DNA of 64,000 nt, taken from Luteimicrobium album. Lineage in GTDB: Bacteria; Actinomycetota; Actinomycetes; Actinomycetales; Cellulomonadaceae. A program made the translations under genes and the position numbers. The stretch is from contig NZ_BSUK01000001.1 of the NCBI RefSeq assembly GCF_030161555.1, positions 2,480,001-2,544,000 on the forward strand. Direction: 5' to 3'. How positions within the stretch are numbered: position 1 is the stretch's first letter; each line of letters opens with the position of its first letter. The notes beneath the pieces were generated by a model, which ran no database searches, was not told the origin of the DNA, and worked only from the letters and a program-made list of their open reading frames with translations. Positions 17,438 to 26,300 of this stretch are shown here, one piece after another.

Positions 17438-20400
17438 ATGAACCTCACTGGACTCCTGCCCGCCGTCCTGGCCGACCCGACGGCCGCGTCCGTCGTCGAG
17501 CGCGTCCGTGCCCGGGGCGAGCTGGACGTCGTCGCGTCGGTGGGTGCCCGCCCGCCCCTCCTGGCCGCGGCGAGCGCGAAGCGCCCTCTGGTTGTCGTGA
17601 CGGCGACGGGCCGCGAGGCGGACGAGCTCGCCACCGCGGTGCGCGCCTACCTCCCGGACGACGCGCACGAGTCCGTCGCGGTGCTGCCGAGCTGGGAGAC
17701 CCTCCCGCACGAGCGCCTGTCGCCGCGGGCGGACACGGTGGCGCGGCGCCTCGCGGTGTTCCGCCGCCTCGCGCACCCGTCGACCCCCGACGCCCCCGCG
17801 AGCGCCGACGCGGCCGCAGCGACCCCCGGGAGCGGGCTGGGGCCGTCGGGCACGAGCCACACGGGACCGGTCCGGGTCCTCGTGGTCTCTGTGCGAGCCC
17901 TCGTCCAGCCGGTCGTGGAGAACCTGGGCGAGCTGGCGCCCGTCGAGCTCCACCAGGGCACCCGCGTGGACCTGGAGGATGTCGCGCAGCGCCTCTCCGA
18001 CGCCGCGTACGCGCGCGTGGACATGGTCGAGCGGCGCGGGGAGTTCGCGGTGCGCGGCGGCATCCTCGACGTCTTCCCGCCGACGGAGGACCACCCGCTG
18101 CGCGTCGAGCTGTGGGGCGACGTGGTCGAGGAGATCCGCTGGTTCTCGGTCGCGGACCAGCGCAGCCTCGAGGTCGCGGAGCGCGGCGTGTGGGCGCCGC
18201 CGTGCCGCGAGCTGCTGCTCACCCCGGAGGTCCGGGCGCGGGCGCTGAGCCTGCAGGAGAAGCTGCCGGGCGCCGTCGACATGCTCGAGCGGATCGCGAA
18301 CGGCATCGCGACCGAGGGCATGGAGTCCCTCACCCCGGTCCTCGTGGACCGGATGGTCCCGGTGCTGTCCCTCGTGCCCGACGACGCGCTCCTGGTGGCG
18401 GTCGAGCCCGAGCGTGTGCGCCGTCGTGCGCACGACCTGGTGGCGACCACCGAGGAGTTCCTGGCCGCGGCGTGGACCGGCGCGGCCGGCGGCGGGAACA
18501 CGCCGCTCGACCTGTCGGCGGCGTCGTTCCTGACGCTCGCGGACGTCCGCGACGAGTCGGCCCGGCGAGGGCTCGGCTGGTGGACGTTCTCGTCGTTCGG
18601 CCTGGGCGACGAAGAGCTGAACGCGCTCGTCGAAGACGGGGTCGAGACCCTGACGATCCCGGCGCGCGACGTCGAGCGCTACGCGGGGGACGTGGCCCGC
18701 GCCGTCGACGACGTCCGCGGCCTCCAGCACGCCGAGTGGCGCCTGGTCCTCACCACGGAGGGGCACGGCCCCGCCCAGCGCATGACGGAGCAGCTCCGCG
18801 CGTCGGACACGGCGGCTCGGCTGGTCCCGTCGCTGAATGCTACGGATGCTCCCGAGGGCCCCGAGCCCGGCATCGTCCTCGTGACGGTCGCACCGGGCGT
18901 CCCGGGCTTCGTCATGCCCGACCTCAAGCTCGCGGTGTTCAGCGAGTCCGACCTCACGGGGCGGGCGGGTCAGGGCACCAAGGACATGCGCCGCATGCCG
19001 AGCCGGCGGCGCAACGTCGTCGACCCGCTGCAGCTGCGCGCGGGCGACTTCGTGGTGCACGAGCAGCACGGCGTCGGGCGGTTCGTCGAGATGGTGCAGC
19101 GCACGCTCGGCACCGGCGCGAACGCTGCGACGCGCGAGTACCTCGTCCTGGAGTACGCCAGCTCGAAGCGCGGCCAGCCCGGGGACCGGCTGTTCGTCCC
19201 GATGGACCAGCTCGACCAGGTCACCAAGTACGTCGGCGGCGAGTCGCCGAGCCTGTCCAAGATGGGCGGCTCGGACTGGGCGAAGACCAAGAGCCGCGCG
19301 CGCAAGCACGTCAAGGAGATCGCGAGCGAGCTCATCCGCCTCTACTCGGCGCGCATGGCCACCGAGGGGCATGCGTTCGGCCCCGACACCCCGTGGCAGC
19401 GCGAGCTCGAGGACGCCTTCGCGTACATCGAGACCCCGGACCAGCTCTCGACGATCGACGAGGTCAAGGCCGACATGGAGAAGTCGGTGCCGATGGACCG
19501 GCTGATCTGCGGTGACGTCGGCTACGGCAAGACGGAGATCGCGATCCGTGCCGCGTTCAAGGCCGTCCAGGACGGCAAGCAGGTCGCCGTGCTCGTCCCG
19601 ACGACGCTGCTCGTCCAGCAGCACTTCGAGACCTTCTCGGAGCGGTACGCCCAGTTCCCGGTGACGGTCCGCGCGCTCTCCCGCTTCCAGTCCGAGAAGG
19701 AGTCGAACGAGACGATCGCGGGCCTCGCGGACGGGTCGGTCGACGTCGTGATCGGCACGCACCGGCTCATCACGGGCAGCATCCGCTTCAAGGACCTCGG
19801 CCTCGTGGTCATCGACGAGGAGCAGCGGTTCGGCGTCGAGCACAAGGAGACGCTCAAGGCCCTACGCACGAACGTGGACGTCCTCGCGATGTCCGCGACC
19901 CCGATCCCGCGCACGCTCGAGATGGCCGTCACCGGCATCCGCGAGATGTCGACGCTCGCGACCCCGCCCGAGGAGCGGCACCCCGTCCTCACCTACGTGG
20001 GCGCGTACGACGACAAGCAGATCACCGCGGCCGTGCGGCGCGAGCTGCTGCGCGAGGGCCAGGTCTTCTACGTGCACAACCGGGTCGAGTCCATCGACCG
20101 GGCGGCCGCGCGCCTCCGGGAGCTCGTGCCCGAGGCGAGGGTCGACGTCGCGCACGGCAAGATGAGCGAGGGCCAGCTCGACCGGGTGATCCGGGCCTTC
20201 TGGGAGAAGGAGCTCGACGTCCTCGTCTGCACGACGATCATCGAGACCGGCCTCGACATCTCCAACGCGAACACCCTCATCCTCGAGCGGGCCGACCAGC
20301 TCGGGCTCTCGCAGCTCCACCAGCTCCGCGGGCGCGTGGGCCGCGGCCGGGAGCGCGCCTACTCGTACTTCCTGTACCCGCCGGAGCGGCCGCTCACCGA

Positions 20401-21106
20401 GACCGCGCACGACCGCCTCGCGACCATCGCCGCCCACACCGACCTCGGCGCGGGCATGCAGGTCGCGATGAAGGACCTCGAGATCCGCGGCGCCGGCAAC
20501 CTGCTCGGCGGCGAGCAGTCGGGCCACATCGAGGGCGTCGGGTTCGACCTCTACGTGCGCATGGTCGGGGAGGCCGTGGCGTCGTTCCGCGGCGACGTCG
20601 AGGAGGAGCAGGCGGACGTCACGATCGAGCTGCCGGTCGACGCGCACCTGCCCGTCGAGTACATCGCGCACGAGCGGCTGCGCCTCGAGGCGTACAAGAA
20701 GATCGCCGGCGCCCAGGACGACGCCCAGCTCGCGGAGATCCGTGCCGAGCTCGTCGACCGGTACGGGGCGCTGCCCGAGGTCGCGTCCGCGCTGTTCGAC
20801 GTCGCCGCGTTCCGCAACCACGCCCGACGCGCGGGACTCACCGACGTCACCGCGCAGGGAAAGTTCGTGCGGTTCGCGCCCGTCGAGCTCGCGGAGTCCG
20901 CGAGCCTGCGGCTCAAGCGGCTCTACCCCGGGACGGTCCTCAAGCCCGCGGTCCGGACCATCCTCGTCCCGTTCCCGACGACGGCCAGGATCGGCGGCAA
21001 GCCGCTGCACGGGGTCGAGGTGCTGGCGTGGGCCAAGCAGCTCATCGACGCGGTGATCGTCGGCGAGGTGGCGGCGGCCGCGGCGGTCGGGACCGGCGGC
21101 CACTGA
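17438..21106 (+). CDS. mfd: Transcription-repair coupling factor
   Basis: Mfd removes RNA polymerase stalled at DNA damage and recruits UvrA. The 1222-residue length fits the family. Order: UvrB-like N-terminal domain (VLPSWETLPHERLSPRADTV), the RNA polymerase interaction domain (LRAGDFVVHEQHGVGRFVEM, near residue 530), then the RecG-like motor with Walker A GDVGYGKTEIAIRAA at about residue 690, the DEEQ box in VIDEEQRFGVEHKE at about 790, SATPIPRTL, and motif VI LRGRVGRGRERAYSY, ending in the TRCF regulatory domain. ATG 17438 has an AAGGA site. A mazG gene often follows mfd in actinobacteria; here a PAP2 gene does. Confidence 0.97.
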   Translation: MNLTGLLPAVLADPTAASVVERVRARGELDVVASVGARPPLLAAASAKRPLVVVTATGREADELATAVRAYLPDDAHESVAVLPSWETLPHERLSPRADTVARRLAVFRRLAHPSTPDAPASADAAAATPGSGLGPSGTSHTGPVRVLVVSVRALVQPVVENLGELAPVELHQGTRVDLEDVAQRLSDAAYARVDMVERRGEFAVRGGILDVFPPTEDHPLRVELWGDVVEEIRWFSVADQRSLEVAERGVWAPPCRELLLTPEVRARALSLQEKLPGAVDMLERIANGIATEGMESLTPVLVDRMVPVLSLVPDDALLVAVEPERVRRRAHDLVATTEEFLAAAWTGAAGGGNTPLDLSAASFLTLADVRDESARRGLGWWTFSSFGLGDEELNALVEDGVETLTIPARDVERYAGDVARAVDDVRGLQHAEWRLVLTTEGHGPAQRMTEQLRASDTAARLVPSLNATDAPEGPEPGIVLVTVAPGVPGFVMPDLKLAVFSESDLTGRAGQGTKDMRRMPSRRRNVVDPLQLRAGDFVVHEQHGVGRFVEMVQRTLGTGANAATREYLVLEYASSKRGQPGDRLFVPMDQLDQVTKYVGGESPSLSKMGGSDWAKTKSRARKHVKEIASELIRLYSARMATEGHAFGPDTPWQRELEDAFAYIETPDQLSTIDEVKADMEKSVPMDRLICGDVGYGKTEIAIRAAFKAVQDGKQVAVLVPTTLLVQQHFETFSERYAQFPVTVRALSRFQSEKESNETIAGLADGSVDVVIGTHRLITGSIRFKDLGLVVIDEEQRFGVEHKETLKALRTNVDVLAMSATPIPRTLEMAVTGIREMSTLATPPEERHPVLTYVGAYDDKQITAAVRRELLREGQVFYVHNRVESIDRAAARLRELVPEARVDVAHGKMSEGQLDRVIRAFWEKELDVLVCTTIIETGLDISNANTLILERADQLGLSQLHQLRGRVGRGRERAYSYFLYPPERPLTETAHDRLATIAAHTDLGAGMQVAMKDLEIRGAGNLLGGEQSGHIEGVGFDLYVRMVGEAVASFRGDVEEEQADVTIELPVDAHLPVEYIAHERLRLEAYKKIAGAQDDAQLAEIRAELVDRYGALPEVASALFDVAAFRNHARRAGLTDVTAQGKFVRFAPVELAESASLRLKRLYPGTVLKPAVRTILVPFPTTARIGGKPLHGVEVLAWAKQLIDAVIVGEVAAAAAVGTGGH

Positions 21107-21169
21107 GCCCGCTACTGCCCGTGGGGTGAAAGTCGTGCCCGACGCGGGTCGGGGCGTGCGCACCTCGCG

Positions 21170-21175
21170 TACGTT
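21170..21175 (+). promoter_or_regulatory. -10 box TACGTT, leaderless PAP2 promoter
   Basis: TACGTT ends 6 bp before ATG 21182; no ribosome site. A GGGTGAAA motif at 21124 lies just under 60 bp upstream of the start, as for the WbsX gene. Confidence 0.45.
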
Positions 21176-21181
21176 GCGCGT

Positions 21182-21862
21182 ATGGACGCGCCCGCCCGGC
21201 CGCACGCGCCGTCCGCCGCGCCGAGCCGGACGGCGTACGCGGTGCCGCTCGACCGCGCGCACCTGCTCGTGACGGCCGGCGTCTCGGTGCTCGGCTTCGT
21301 CCTCGTCTACCTCGTCGAGGTGGGCACGGAGGCGGGCCAGCGCCACGACGTGGTGGTCTTCGCGCGGTTCCAAGCGGTGCCGCTCGGTGAGCACGCGGGC
21401 GTAATCCGTGACGGCGTCCCGATCCTCCTTGGGGTGGCGGTCGTCGTCCTGGCGGTGCGCGCGGTCATACGCCGCGCCGTTCGGCCCGTCGTCGCCCAGG
21501 TCGTCGCGGTACTGCTCGCCGCAGCCGGCTCGGAGGCGCTCAAGGAGACGCTGTCCCGTCCGTTCCACGGCACGTTCGCGTACGTCGAGAACACCTTCCC
21601 GTCGTCGCACATGGCGACGACGGCGGCGCTCGCGTGCGCCGTCGTCGCGCTCTGGGGGATGCCCAGGTGGCGCGCGGAGGCGACCTTCGTCGTCGTGCTG
21701 CTGACGCTGGTCGCGGCCGTCTACAACGTGACGGGCTTCGCGCACCGCCCGTCCGACGTCGTCGGGGGAGTCCTCGTGGCGACGGCGCTCCAGGGCTTCA
21801 CCCTGGCGGCGTTCGGTCTCGAGGCCCGGCGTGCACCCGTTCGAACAGCCGGCGACTTGTAG
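21182..21862 (+). CDS. PAP2 superfamily membrane phosphatase
   Basis: Integral membrane acid phosphatase, 226 residues, likely acting on polyprenyl diphosphate or phosphatidic acid. Seen: a first membrane segment LVTAGVSVLGFVLVYLVEV, the C1-like motif LKETLSRPFHG, C2 as FPSSHMATTAAL (PSSH in place of PSGH), and C3 in FAHRPSDVVGGVLVA with the catalytic histidine and aspartate. The shared GGGTGAAA promoter motif with the glycan genes suggests a role in recycling the lipid carrier, but that is inference. Its stop codon lies inside the palindrome that probably controls the following toxin-antitoxin genes. Confidence 0.83.
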   Translation: MDAPARPHAPSAAPSRTAYAVPLDRAHLLVTAGVSVLGFVLVYLVEVGTEAGQRHDVVVFARFQAVPLGEHAGVIRDGVPILLGVAVVVLAVRAVIRRAVRPVVAQVVAVLLAAAGSEALKETLSRPFHGTFAYVENTFPSSHMATTAALACAVVALWGMPRWRAEATFVVVLLTLVAAVYNVTGFAHRPSDVVGGVLVATALQGFTLAAFGLEARRAPVRTAGDL

Positions 21863-21874
21863 ACGCACGTCTAC
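21859..21874. promoter_or_regulatory. Palindromic operator of the Phd/VapC module
   Basis: Perfect 7-bp arms GTAGACG and CGTCTAC around a 2-bp centre. It lies 24 bp before the antitoxin start, overlaps a TACATT -10-like box (21872-21877) and includes the upstream stop codon. Phd-type antitoxins normally repress their own operon by binding such a site. Confidence 0.6.
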
Positions 21875-21897
21875 ATTGCGCCCCCTACTCCGGGGAC

Positions 21898-22173
21898 ATG
21901 GAGACCGTCGGCACCCGCGAGCTCAAGCAGAACCCCCAGGCGGTGATCAGTCGTGTCCTCGAGTCCGGGGAGCCGATCGAGGTCACGACCTACGGGAAGC
22001 CGACGGGAGTGAGCCTGGTCCCGGACGAGCGTCGGCCTGAGACGTGGGTGCGAGGCAGCCGGCTCAAGACGATCCGCCCCCTCGACGAGGCGAATCACGA
22101 GGCGTGGCAGGCCGACATGGCCAAGCTTCGCGAAGGTGACGACCTCGTCGACCCGTGGGCGGACCGGGCATGA
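21898..22173 (+). CDS. Phd/YefM family antitoxin
   Basis: Antitoxin of 91 residues. METVGTRELKQNPQAVISRVLESGEPIEVTTYGKPTGVSLVP is a typical Phd/YefM DNA-binding domain (start VGxRELKQN, then the GxPV-like strand). The rest, rich in charged residues and ending DDLVDPWADRA, would be the toxin-binding tail. The stop overlaps the toxin start as ATGA, the usual coupled arrangement. A palindromic operator sits upstream. Expected role: bind and inhibit the PIN toxin and autorepress the operon. Confidence 0.88.
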   Translation: METVGTRELKQNPQAVISRVLESGEPIEVTTYGKPTGVSLVPDERRPETWVRGSRLKTIRPLDEANHEAWQADMAKLREGDDLVDPWADRA

Positions 22174-22562
22174 TCCTGCTCGACACGAACGTCCTGATCG
22201 ACCTGCATCTGCTCGACCTGCCCGACGACGAGCCGATGGCTGCGAGCATCCTGAGCCGCGCCGAGCTGGAGTTCGGAATCTGCTCGGCGCCGGCCGTGGA
22301 GCTCGCGGCCGGGCGGACCCAGAGGCTCAACGACCTCGACGAGATCTTCGCCTGGATGGCATTCGACCTCGACTGCACCCGGTCCTACGGCTTCATCGCC
22401 GCGCGCGCCCGCGCGACGGGGGCGAAGGTGCGGAGCAAGGACGCGCTCATCGCGGCACAGGCGCACCGGCACGGCGCGGCGGTCATGACGGCGAACCTCG
22501 ACGACTTCGCGCCGTTCGCGCACCTGGTGCAGGTCGTCCCGCCGCCCGGCCGCGCGAGCTGA
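22170..22562 (+). CDS. VapC-like PIN-domain toxin ribonuclease
   Basis: PIN-domain endoribonuclease of 130 residues from ATG 22170, chosen for the ATGA overlap with the antitoxin. Acidic metal-binding residues are visible: Asp5 in MILLDTNVLID, a glutamate in SRAELEFGI (near 32-34), the aspartate in SKDALIAAQA and the pair in TANLDDFAPF. VapC toxins cleave tRNA or rRNA, which is the expected but untested activity. The Phd-type antitoxin with a VapC-type toxin is a common mixed pairing. A strong hairpin follows the stop. Confidence 0.88.
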   Translation: MILLDTNVLIDLHLLDLPDDEPMAASILSRAELEFGICSAPAVELAAGRTQRLNDLDEIFAWMAFDLDCTRSYGFIAARARATGAKVRSKDALIAAQAHRHGAAVMTANLDDFAPFAHLVQVVPPPGRAS

Positions 22563-22569
22563 GCTGCGC

Positions 22570-22597
22570 CGTCGGGCCGAGCGGACCCGGCCCGACG
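22570..22597. terminator. Bidirectional hairpin between vapC and a convergent gene
   Basis: Perfect 10-bp arms CGTCGGGCCG and CGGCCCGACG around an 8-bp loop, 8 bp after the toxin stop and just before the stop of the opposing gene. There is no T-run, as usual for GC-rich actinobacterial terminators. Confidence 0.6.
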
Positions 22598-22604
22598 TGA
22601 GGTC

Positions 22605-23131
22605 TCAGACCACCGCGCGCTGAGCGAGCCGCTGCAGGTCCTCGGGCGTCGCCTCGTACGCCCGCCCGCCGAGCGGGTTGCCGTCGAGCGCCTCGCGCAC
22701 CGCGACGCTCCGCGCGATGTTCGCGGTGATCATGCCCCGCAGGAACGGGGGTTCTGCGTGAGGATCGCGGTGGGGTGGCTCTGCTGGACGAGGAAGTCCC
22801 AGTGCTCGTCGCCGCCGTCGTGCAGGAACACGGGGAGGGCGGGGTTCTCGCGCGTGCGCGCGTTGGCGAACTCGAGCGCCGCGAGCCGGTCGTGCTGGAG
22901 GTCGGCGGCGGCGCCGGTCGTGAGGTAGGTGGTGACCTCGTTGCCGCCGATGACGGTGACGAGGACGTACCCGTCGTCGCCGAACCCGAGGAGCAGGTTG
23001 CTCGAGACGCTGGTGTCGGGGAGCTGGGCGACGTTGAGCTCGGCGGCCTGGATGGCGGCGCCGAGCTGGCGGATGGCGTCGTGGGCGTCCTCGAGCGGGT
23101 CGGGCAGCGAGAAGTCGGTCGGGTCGGTCAT
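22605..23131 (-). CDS. Conserved hypothetical protein (frameshift at 22747-22751)
   Basis: A cytoplasmic protein of about 175 residues after repair. MTDPTDFSLPDPLEDAHDAIRQLG is followed by an alpha/beta region (NLLLGFGDDGYVLVTVIGGNEV, EHWDFLVQQSHPTAILTQN). The first frame ends soon after. One base restored in the five-G run at 22747-22751 continues it as PFLRGMITANIARSVAVREAL to a TGA at 22605, with consistent codon bias. The fold resembles small YbjN/SseB- or chaperone-like proteins, but no family was securely recognised. It converges on the toxin gene. Confidence 0.6.
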
Positions 23132-23222
23132 GGGTCCTCATCCGTGGCGGGGTCGCAGGGGCGTGGTGCGCCGGTGCCCCAGTATGCCGCGCATCACGCG
23201 TCGGCCGATGCACCCGCCCATC

Positions 23223-23240
23223 CTCAGACAACGCTGTCTC
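23223..23240. promoter_or_regulatory. Possible operator upstream of the GH3 gene
   Basis: Imperfect 18-bp palindrome built on AGACA - ACGC - TGTCT with one mismatch in the outer bases, about 130 bp before the glycosidase start. It could bind a sugar-responsive repressor. No regulator gene is adjacent, so this is tentative. Confidence 0.3.
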
Positions 23241-23369
23241 AAGTTGCCGAAGGTCAAGCATGCGAGTGACATGGACCGGGGGATCCAGGGAGACCCCACC
23301 GTGCCCGGCCGCCACAGCGGTCCGGTTCCGCACGGTCCTGAGCACGACGAGGTATCTCAGGAGGACCAC

Positions 23370-26300
23370 GTGTCCGGAACGACAGCAGCACCGCAGGATC
23401 CCAGGAAGAGAGCGGGGCGCGCCCGGGCCGTCGGCGTCGCCGCGGCAGCGGCCCTGGCGCTCGCGGCCGCACCGGCCGTCGCGCAGGCGTCGGGCTCGCC
23501 CGGCGGCACGACGGCGGCCCACGGCTCGGGCGTCGCAGCCGCCGCGAGCGGGGCGTGCCCGTGGGTCACGTCGCACGCGTCGGACACGAAGCGGGCCCAG
23601 CAGGTCGTCGCGCAGATGACGCTCGACGAGAAGATCACGCTGGTCCACGGGACCGCCGCGGGCTCGTACACGGGCCTCGTGGCAGGCATCCCGCGCCTGT
23701 GCGTCCCACAGCTCAAGCTGCAGGACGGGCCGGTCGGCGTCCGCATGAACGACACGACCCAGCTCCCGTCCGCGGCGGCGCTCGCCGCGACCTGGGACAC
23801 GAGCGCCGCGAAGGCGTACGGCACGGTCATCGGCCAGGAGGACAAGACCAAGGGCGTCGACGTCGACCTCGGCCCGACCGTCAACATCGTCCGCGACCCA
23901 CGCTGGGGCCGCGCGTTCGAGTCGTACTCGGAGGACCCCTTCCTGACCGGCCAGATCGGCGCGCAGGACATCGAGGGGATCCAGTCCCAGGGCGTGATGG
24001 CGCAGGTGAAGCACTGGGCCGTCTACAACCAGGAGACCAACCGCAACAGCACCGCCGACGACGCCATCGTCGACGACCGCACGGTCCACGAGATCTACAC
24101 GGCCGCGTTCGGGACGATCGTCGACGAGGCGAAGCCGTCGTCCGCGATGTGCTCGTACAGCGAGATCAACGGGCCGTTCGCGTGCGAGAACTCGTACCTC
24201 AACAACATCCTGAAGAACGAGTTCGGGTTCGACGGCTTCATCACGTCCGACTGGGGCGGCACGCACTCCACGGTCGCGTCCGCGAACGCCGGCATGGACA
24301 TGGAGATGCCCGGCTCGACGTACTTCGGGACGGCGCTCAAGACCGCCGTCCAGAACGGCCAGGTGCCGCAGAGCCGCGTCGACGACATGGTGACCCGCAT
24401 CCTGCGCGAGGAGTTCCGGTTCGGCCTGGTCACGAACCCGAGCCCTGACACGCCCGACGCCGTCGCCTCCACGGACGCTCACGTCGCCACCGCGCGGCAG
24501 GTCGCCGAGGACGGCACGGTGCTCCTGAAGGACGACGGGAACGTCCTGCCGTTCACGAAGAGCACGAAGTCGATCGCTGTGATCGGCGACGGGGCCGGTT
24601 CGAACACGATGAGCGCGGGCGGAGGCAGCGCCGCGGTCGCGGGCACCGGGACGGTGACACCGCTCGAGGGCATCACGGCCCGCGCGGCGAAGGCCGGGGT
24701 CGACGTCACGTACGCGCAGGGCCCGTCGAGCTCGGGCAAGCTGCCCGCGGTCCCGACGGACGTCCTGGCGCCCAGCGCGGGCGATGGTCACGGCCTCACC
24801 GCTGCGTACTACGCCGACAAGGACCTGAGCGGCGACCCGGCGGTCACGCAGACCGACCCGGACGTCGACTTCACATGGCACGGCGCCCCCGCCGACGGCG
24901 TCCCGGCGACGAACTTCTCGGCGTCCTGGAAGGGCACCCTCACCCCGCCCGCCGCGGGCACGTACACGCTGTCGCTGACCAGCGACGACGGGTCGCGCCT
25001 GATCGTCGACGGCAAGACGGTCATCGACAACTGGGGCGACCACGCGTCGCAGACGAAGACGGCCACGCTCGACCTCACGCAGGGCCAGCCCGTCGACGTC
25101 GAGGTCGACTACTACCAGGGCACGGGCGACGCGCTCGTCAGCCTCGGCTGGGCGGTGCCCGGCAGCGATCCGCTCGCCGACGCGGCCGCCGCCGCGAAGA
25201 AGGCCGACGTCGCGGTCGTCTACGCCAACGACTTCGAGTCGGAGGGCAGCGACCTCGAGAACATCGACCTCCCGGGCGACCAGAACGCGCTGATCGAGGC
25301 CGTCGCCAAGGCCAACCCGCACACGGTCGTCGTGCTCAACACGGGCTCGGCGGTCACGATGCCGTGGGTCGACGACGTCGCGGGCGTGGTCGAGGCCTGG
25401 TACCCCGGCCAGGAGTCGGGCAACGCGATCGCGTCGATCCTGTTCGGCGACACGAACCCGTCCGGCAAGCTCCCGGTGACGTTCCCGAAGTCCCTCGCGG
25501 ACGTCCCGGCGGCCACGGACGCGCAGTGGCCGGGCGTGGACGGCAAGGTCCAGTACTCCGAGGGCCTCGACGTCGGCTACCGCTGGTACGACGCGAAGGA
25601 CATCGACCCGCTGTTCCCGTTCGGGTACGGCCTGTCGTACACGAAGTTCCGCGTGTCGGGGCTGCACCTGAACAAGGCCTCCCTGAAGGAGGGCGGCACG
25701 GTCAAGGCCACCGCGACCGTGACGAACACCGGCAAGGTCGCGGGCTCCGACGTCGTGCAGGTCTACCTCACGCAGCCCACGAAGGCGGGCGAGCCGCCGA
25801 AGTCGCTCGTCGGCTTCCAGAAGGTCACGCTCAAGCCGGGCAAGAGCACCAAGGTGTCCGTCACGATCACCGCGAAGGACGCGTCCGTGTGGAACACCCA
25901 GGCGCAGACCTGGGCGCTCACCCCGGGCACCTACACCGTCCGGGCCGGGGACTCGTCGTCCAGCCTGCCCACCAAGGACTACTTCTCGGTCACCAAGACG
26001 ACGCAGCCGCGCTGGGTGACCGTGAAGGCGCCGAGTCTGGCCAAGGCCGGCAAGACGGTGACGGTCCGTACGAAGTTCATCAACAAGTCCACGACGACGG
26101 CGCGGAACGTCCGGACGAGCCTCGCCCTCCCGGACGGCTGGACCACGTCGCCACGCTCGACCACGACCACCAAGGTCGCGGCGGGGACCTCGGTCAGCGC
26201 CACGTGGCGCGTGACCGTGCCCTCTGACGCCACGCCCGGTGACACGACGATCACGGCGACGTCGGCGTACACGGGCGGGGCATCGTCGGGCACCGCGACC

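Noticed and set aside
17267-19843. Long minus-strand frames antisense to mfd (also 19862-21868)
   Set aside because: Composition is Arg/Asp/Leu-rich without motifs, while the plus strand encodes an unmistakable Mfd over the same bases.
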